Source: Linum tenue
Taxonomy: Eukaryota; Streptophyta; Magnoliopsida; Malpighiales; Linaceae
Length of the DNA: 64,000 nt
Direction: 5' to 3'
NCBI GenBank assembly: GCA_946122785.1
Contig: CAMGYJ010000009.1
Location: 28,307,633 to 28,371,632, forward strand
In this document: one piece after another, positions 59,801 through 64,000 of the stretch
Numbering within the stretch: position 1 is the stretch's first letter
Layout: each line of letters opens with the position of its first letter
Program-made: the position numbers and the translations under genes
The notes under the pieces: generated by a model
What the model saw: only the letters and a program-made list of their open reading frames with translations
Databases searched by the model: none
Told to the model about the DNA's origin: nothing

Positions 59801-60503
59801 ATCATGGATTGACCATTTGCCCTTAATTGAGTTTGCTTACAACAACCAGTACCATAGTAGCTTGGGTGTTCCACCATATGAAGCACTTTATGGGAGGAAG
59901 TGTAGAACACCATTATGTTGGGATGTAGAAGGAGCAAGGAAAATCTCAGGGCCAGAGATAGTTCAGATCACAGTTGATACGGTCAAGGAAATCAGGGAGC
60001 GTATGAGGGTGGCTCAAGATCGGCAGAAAGTTTATGTCGACACGAATAGGCGTGAAGTTAATTTCGAAGTGGGTGAGAAAGTATTTCTCAAAGTGTCACC
60101 CTGGAAAGGCGTAATGAGATTTGGTAAGAAAGGGAAACTTGCACCTCGGTATATTGGACCCTATGAAATCACAGAGAAGATTGGACCAGTGGCATATAAA
60201 CTAGCATTGCCTCCAGAGCTATCCCAAATCCACAATGTATTTCATGTTAGTATGCTGAAGAGGTACAAAGTGGATCCTTCCCATGTTATACAACCAGAGG
60301 AGATCAAGTTGGGTCCAGATTTGACTTTTGAGGAGGTTCCAGTTCAGATTGTTGATCACCAGATTAAGACTCTTCGCAGGAAAGAAATCCCAATGTTGAA
60401 AGTGGTGTGGAGAAATCAAGATAGTGAGAGTGCTACATGGGAAACTGAAGCAAGTATGCGAGAGAAGTACCCTGAGTTGGTAGCAAACTACTTTACAGGT
60501 TAA
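56886..60503 (+). CDS. Pol polyprotein of the Tekay-like element, open
   Basis: 1,205 residues without a stop; the Met at the start lies inside the Gag knuckle, so the frame really continues from upstream. Domains by residue: aspartic protease [10 protein letters not shown] near 100; reverse transcriptase with [14 protein letters not shown] near 340 and the catalytic [11 protein letters not shown] near 435; RNase H with [10 protein letters not shown] near 578; integrase HHCC zinc region HPGATKMYH...CLVCQKVK near 795-830; integrase core Asp in MDFVYGPP and SDRDPSF, Glu in TDGQSER; GPY/F-like RYIGPYEI near 1088; and a chromodomain-like C-terminus ([21 protein letters not shown]). Chromodomains steer integration to heterochromatin. 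All catalytic acids appear intact, so Pol may be functional although Gag is not. Confidence 0.93.
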   Translation: MRSCPYRGGGRPTQSEPSVQFSRAPTRGGYQGGGSGFQSGRGGSQGGRGGGRNQPSGSGTQGTRAPGAPRVYAMTRGEAEVAPEVVTGMLSILGKQLYALIDTGSSHSFMSYTFAHMLRLVPDKLGYTLCVKTPVGDTLKVDSVIRSSFICVEGAFLAADLILLPFDEFDVILGMDFLATHGAVVDCQKKEVLFNTPDKGPVVFRGIKKKETHCFLSALEAFRLVKEGCEAFLAQVTVVNDKKVEDVEVVREFPDVFPEELPGLPPEREVEFDIELVPGTTPISMAPYRMAPIELKELKEQLQELLDKGFIRPSISPWGAPVLFVKKKDGSMRMCIDYRRLNKATVKNRYPLPRIDDLFDQLQGASVFSKIDLRSGYHQLKVADEATSKTAFRTRYGHYEFLVMPFGLTNAPAVFMALMNRVFHEYLDKFVIVFIDDILIYSKSEEEHKNHLRIVLQILREKQLYAKFSKCEFWLKEVIFLGHVISGRGVEVDPKKVEAVVNWAPPKDVSELRSFLGMAGYYRRFVEGFSKIAAPLTKLLRKNTKYVWDESCQNSFDELKKRLTTAPVLALPSSQGEFVVYSDASYQGLSCVLMQDGRVIAYASMQLRPHEVNYPTHDLELAAVVFALKIWRHYLYGETFKILTDHKSLKYIMDQKDLNSRQRRWIELLKDYDCTIDYHPGKANVVADALSRKGKKNINDLVDLRAMNVNLEVDGVTGLLARLNIRTLLHDKIREKQKEDPELAKIIQDIEEGKESPFEMVDGMLKINGRACVPNVDNLRKEILDEAHSSAYAMHPGATKMYHTIKPYFWWRGMKKEAAEHVFTCLVCQKVKAEHQAPVGKLQPLPIPEWKWERITMDFVYGPPSSRGKDAVWVVDRLTKSAHFLPIRWKPSLETLSQLYIKEIVRLHGVPISIVSDRDPSFTSRFWQSLHDALGTKLHFTSAYHPQTDGQSERTILTLEELLRSCVMQWEESWIDHLPLIEFAYNNQYHSSLGVPPYEALYGRKCRTPLCWDVEGARKISGPEIVQITVDTVKEIRERMRVAQDRQKVYVDTNRREVNFEVGEKVFLKVSPWKGVMRFGKKGKLAPRYIGPYEITEKIGPVAYKLALPPELSQIHNVFHVSMLKRYKVDPSHVIQPEEIKLGPDLTFEEVPVQIVDHQIKTLRRKEIPMLKVVWRNQDSESATWETEASMREKYPELVANYFTG

Positions 60504-60754
60504 CAATCTTGCTTAGTCAGTTATGTTTTGAATTTGCTGATGTGTTTTGTTGTGATAGCCCAGTGTAGGTTTTTGAAACCTTATATTGGGAACTTGAGGT
60601 GTTATGTGTTTAGTTATGTACTTCAGATCTCCTAACCTAAGAGTTAAGTAGTAACAATATATGTGATAGTGTCTGCCAGGAGGAGAACGAGCGGATGCTT
60701 AGTATCAACTCAAGGTTAGATTTCGGGGACGAAATCTTTTAAGGAGGGGAGAAT
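60504..60754 (+). other. 3' untranslated part of the Tekay-like element
   Basis: 251 bases between pol and the 3' LTR, ending in GGACGAAATC and the polypurine tract AAGGAGGGGAGAA just before TGTAACATCCC. Confidence 0.8.
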
Positions 60755-62113
60755 TGTAACATCCCATTACGGCAAAACTCATATTTCGATCGCTAGAAAG
60801 TTCGCGATTTAAAATCGAGCATTTCGACACTATTTCGACAAAAATCGGATTATCGATCGATCGGATAAGTATACGTATTAATTATATATATATATATATA
60901 TATTAATTAATTAAGCGGACGGGCATATATATATATAAACCCTTTCCCCCCGTCCCTTTTATTCTCATCACCATCGTCATTTTTCCATTTCGGACCGAGA
61001 GAGAAGCAGAGCGAGCGAAGTGCAGGGAGCGACTGTGGAAAAATTCCAAAGCTCCAATCTTGAGCCCTAGTGATCCAAAAATCCCGTAAGTAATGCCTAA
61101 TTCATCTATACATCATGATTTATCGATTTAGAGCTTTAAAATGAGTTTTTGGTTCAGGAATTTCTTGAATTCCCGATAAGCCAAATTAGGGTTTCGGAGT
61201 ATCCGGAAGCCGGATTGAGCCCAAATTTCAAATACGAGCTTCCTGCAGCGAGGTAATCAATCCTCTAGTTCTAATCCCTGAATTTCGGCTATTATTTAGG
61301 CCGGGGTCCAAACCGCTGAATTTAGCTCCGGCCAGGGTTTGATGTATTTTTATCAAGAATTTGACCCGGAGCCTGGAACTAATATTGACGGGGATACTGC
61401 AGGGGATATTAGGGCGGTCTCGGATTTTAATTCGGGGTTCGTTCGTGAAATTGACGTTTTAGTACGGGAGGCTAGAACCGGTGTTTGAACGACCAGAACT
61501 GGTGAGGGATTAGCACGGCATACCTGGTTTGTCGTATCACGATAATTATATTGATGCTTAGAATTGACCTAGGTGAACTAGAATGGCATGATTAGGGGTG
61601 TATGGACTTTTGTGCTATATGATGAACCCTGGACTGCTATATGATATTATTGACTTGCCCTAATCGATATGGACCTGGCTTATGCTGATGATTGTGTATA
61701 TGTTGCAAATTGTGGGCTTGACTGTTGATATGCCTTAAGATGGTTCGAAAAGGTGATAGGGTATGATTGTTCATGATTGTTGTATTTTGATGCACATGTG
61801 GGAAAATATATATTCTCTGGTGATATTATGATGTTTAAGGAGGATGACTTGCACGAGGGTTTATCCCGAGGAAGTGCAATTATACGACTCCTGATTTACC
61901 TATGTTGAGCCAATTGTGGCCGGGTCAAGTACATGTCTAAGTAACGAATTATGATTAAGCAAGATGAGATATGGATCATGTATAAGGACATCAAGTAAGA
62001 GTGATTTGGTCTCATGGTCAATTACATAGTAATTAGGGCTCCCCATGCTATTACTCCGTTATGATATGTTATGTCACACCCCTGATGTGGTGTTGACCGT
62101 TGATTCATCATGA

Positions 62114-62270
62114 GATATGACCACACCCAGAGTGGTGTTGAGTCCGATATGACCACACCCAGAGTGGTGTTGAGTCCGATATGACCACACCCATCGTGGT
62201 GTCAGGTCCGATATGACTACACCGGCAGTGGTGGGTCCGATATGACCACATCCACGAGATGTTTGGTCCG
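62114..62270 (+). repeat. Hairpin-bearing ~32-bp tandem repeat in the 3' LTR
   Basis: Five units, one more than in the 5' LTR. Confidence 0.85.
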
Positions 62271-63089
62271 TATTCCCGGGAGAGTAACTAGCATGGGAGT
62301 AGCCAGGCGCCTATAAGTAAAACATGATAAGATGCATATGCATAAGTCAAGGTGGTTGAGTCTTTTGCCTATTGGGATGTCGGATGGCTGAGGTCTGATC
62401 CTAGTGCTTTGGCTTGGTTGCTAGATGTATGGTAGGGGTATGCTCTGTTATGAACTCACTATGCTATGATTATCTCACTCAGCTATGAGCTGACCCTCTT
62501 TTATTCTTTTCCTCTGCTTATGCTATGTGTAAGCAGATCATCATCAGCAGCAGCAGTAGATAGGTGTATAGGTGGGAGCTGAGCAAGAGTTGAAGGCAAG
62601 ATGAGGTATGGTCTTCAACTATTCTGTGCTTGGACTACTACTCGGGATTTTGGCCAGCGATCCACACCTTTTTTGTAAAAATGTTTTGAGAACGTTTTTC
62701 ATGTGCATACTAGCTTCTGATGTAGTGTGAGATATCCATAGGTGTGGAAAGTTGATGATATGTGTATATTTATGTGGTTGTGTAAGTTATGACGACTATG
62801 ATATGTATTAGTAAGGCATGCAATTGTGGAGTATGAAAACTGTGACTATGGCTATGAAAGCCAATGTATATGGTTGTGAGTATATATGTTTGTCCATGAA
62901 TGCATGGATTCAGATGAATTATTTTGCAGGATTAGATGGAAGAACTGTTAGCCCATTACGCGAGTAATTCATGTCGAAATTTTATTTGGGTAAATTTTGA
63001 TAATTAATGTAACACCCAATATTAATTCCGCTGCAATTGTATGAACAATATGATTAGGCAAAACGTATAGGGTAGGGTGTTACAGAAGC

Positions 63090-64000
63090 AGAGACACTTA
63101 TCGATGGCGGCAAAGGAGACCCTGCTAAAGGCTGTGGCGGCTGCTTTACCGGTACATGCGATGGCGTGTTTCAAGATTCCCGCTACTTCATGTCGCAAAT
63201 TGGACAGGCATATGGCTCGGTTTTGGTGGGGGTTTGTGGAGGGGCGGCCGAAGAGCCACTAGTTATCATGGAAGAAACTTTGTCGGAGTAAGCATGCGGG
63301 AGGGTTGGGTTTCCGACGCTTTGAACTTTTCAATCAAGCTCTTTTGGCGAAAGTGGCTTGGCGGGTTCACACGGAGCCTGACTCTTTGTTGGCACAGATC
63401 TATAAGGCCAAGTATTTTCCACAAGGGTCAATCTTCACGGCCTCTAAGAGGTCTCGACCTTCATGGGGCTAGCAGGGCGTGCTCTTTGGATGCCAGTTGC
63501 TGCGGCAGGGCATGGTCTGGCAGGTTGGCTCTGGTGATCATACACCGATGATGTCCGAGGGATGGATTCCATCGATACATTCATCTCCTCCTGTCTTGCG
63601 AGAGGATGCTCCTGTGGAGGGCAATGAGATGGTGGCGGATTTGATGGATCCCGATACGGGGGAATGGTGCCGACATTGTTTGGAATCAGCATTCACTCCA
63701 TCGACGGTGCGCGCTATTTTGCAGATCCCTTTACCGAGGGAAGCCATGTCGGATCGACTTGTTTGGAAGGAGGATTCCTCTAGGTTCTACACGGTTAAGT
63801 CCGGGTATAGACTGGCGGAGCGGCTATCCCGGAGACCAGGGGTCGGCAAAGCGGAGTTTAGCACGATGGATCGGGGACTATGGATAAAAGTGCGGGGGCT
63901 TCCAATCCAGCCTAGGCTTAAGTTCTTTGTGTGGGAACTCTTGCACCGAATCTTGCCAACCATGGAGGCTCTGCTGGAGAAGAAGGTGTTAGTTCTTGCT
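63090..64000 (+). pseudogene. LINE-2 ORF2, C-terminal part, runs off the window
   Basis: It resumes LINE ORF2 after the Tekay insertion: KQRHLSMAAKETLLKAVAAALPVHAMACFKIP, ARFWWGF, KHAGGLGFRRFELFNQALLAKVAWR, KYFPQGSIFTA, then a zf-RVT-like segment (FYTVKSGYRLAERL, PRLKFFVWELLHRILPTMEAL). Stops at about 63259 and 63469 break it. The end of the gene is beyond the window. Confidence 0.85.

Larger units (their letters stand above)
53455..63084 (+). mobile_element. Tekay/Del-like Ty3 chromovirus, complete
   Basis: 9,630 bp with target duplication GAAGC (53450-53454 and 63085-63089). The 5' LTR is 53455-55731 (2,277 bp) and the 3' LTR 60755-63084 (2,330 bp). They are nearly identical apart from one 32-bp repeat unit and a 15-bp piece, both missing from the 5' copy, so the insertion is recent. 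The LTRs run TGTAACATCCC to GGGTGTTACA. It has a primer site, gag, an open pol with a chromodomain-like tail, and the purine tract AAGGAGGGGAGAA. Long LTRs and a Pol ending [16 protein letters not shown] fit Tekay/Del. Confidence 0.95.
44310..64000 (+). mobile_element. Second LINE (plant L1 type), split by nested LTR elements
   Basis: LINE pieces at about 44310-45973, 50268-53454 and 63090-64000 (continuing past the edge) become contiguous when the two LTR elements and their duplications are removed. It has a 5' UTR of about 600 bases, ORF1 with DUF4283 and a perfect CCHC knuckle, and ORF2 with endonuclease and RT. It is differently damaged and clearly diverged from the LINE at 15550-21603. 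The 5' end is approximate and no flanking duplication can be tested. Confidence 0.85.

Overview
The window is nuclear DNA from a flowering plant, most likely a eudicot. It has spliced genes with GT-AG introns, plant-type proteins (an AHL DNA-binding protein, thioredoxin-type glutathione peroxidases, a theta glutathione transferase, SKP1) and plant transposon families (Tekay-like, Tat-like, Cassandra, Pack-MULE, Helitron). I cannot name the species from sequence alone.

Host genes lie in two islands. The first, about 5.6-14.4 kb, holds a five-exon AT-hook/PPC gene (+) and two tandem six-exon glutathione peroxidase genes (-): a GPX8-like cytosolic form, and a GPX6-like form with an organelle-targeting extension. 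The second, about 31.9-34.8 kb, holds a seven-exon theta glutathione transferase ending in a peroxisomal tripeptide (+) and a single-exon SKP1 (-), which converge. Three of these genes (two GPX, one GST) deal with peroxides. A broken amaranthin-type agglutinin gene with a coiled-coil tail lies at 37.6-38.4 kb.

The rest is mobile DNA and gene fragments. From left to right: a Tat-like LTR inside a copia gag; a palindrome-bearing DNA element; a 337-bp MITE; a complete but decayed 6-kb LINE with target duplications; a scrambled plastid insertion (psbA, rbcL, ndhB); a 901-bp hAT element; three broken copies of a PLC-like phosphodiesterase gene; the 3' part of a Tat-like element; a Cassandra fragment with 5S-like sequence; a Pack-MULE carrying F-box/LRR-like sequence; a gag-only LTR element; and a Helitron end.

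From about 44.3 kb to the right edge there is one second LINE, split by nested insertions. A second copy of the gag-only element (45974-50262) sits in ORF1 and itself contains a solo LTR (46470-47814). A 9.6-kb Tekay-like Ty3 element (53455-63084) with an uninterrupted pol frame sits in ORF2. Target duplications support every one of these insertions.

I found no clearly unprecedented system. The most unusual points are the gag-only family with its pol-deletion scar, the Pack-MULE, the scrambled plastid insertion, the palindromes that differ between related Tat-like LTRs, and a GPX6-like gene whose TATA box is so close to the first ATG that two protein forms are likely.
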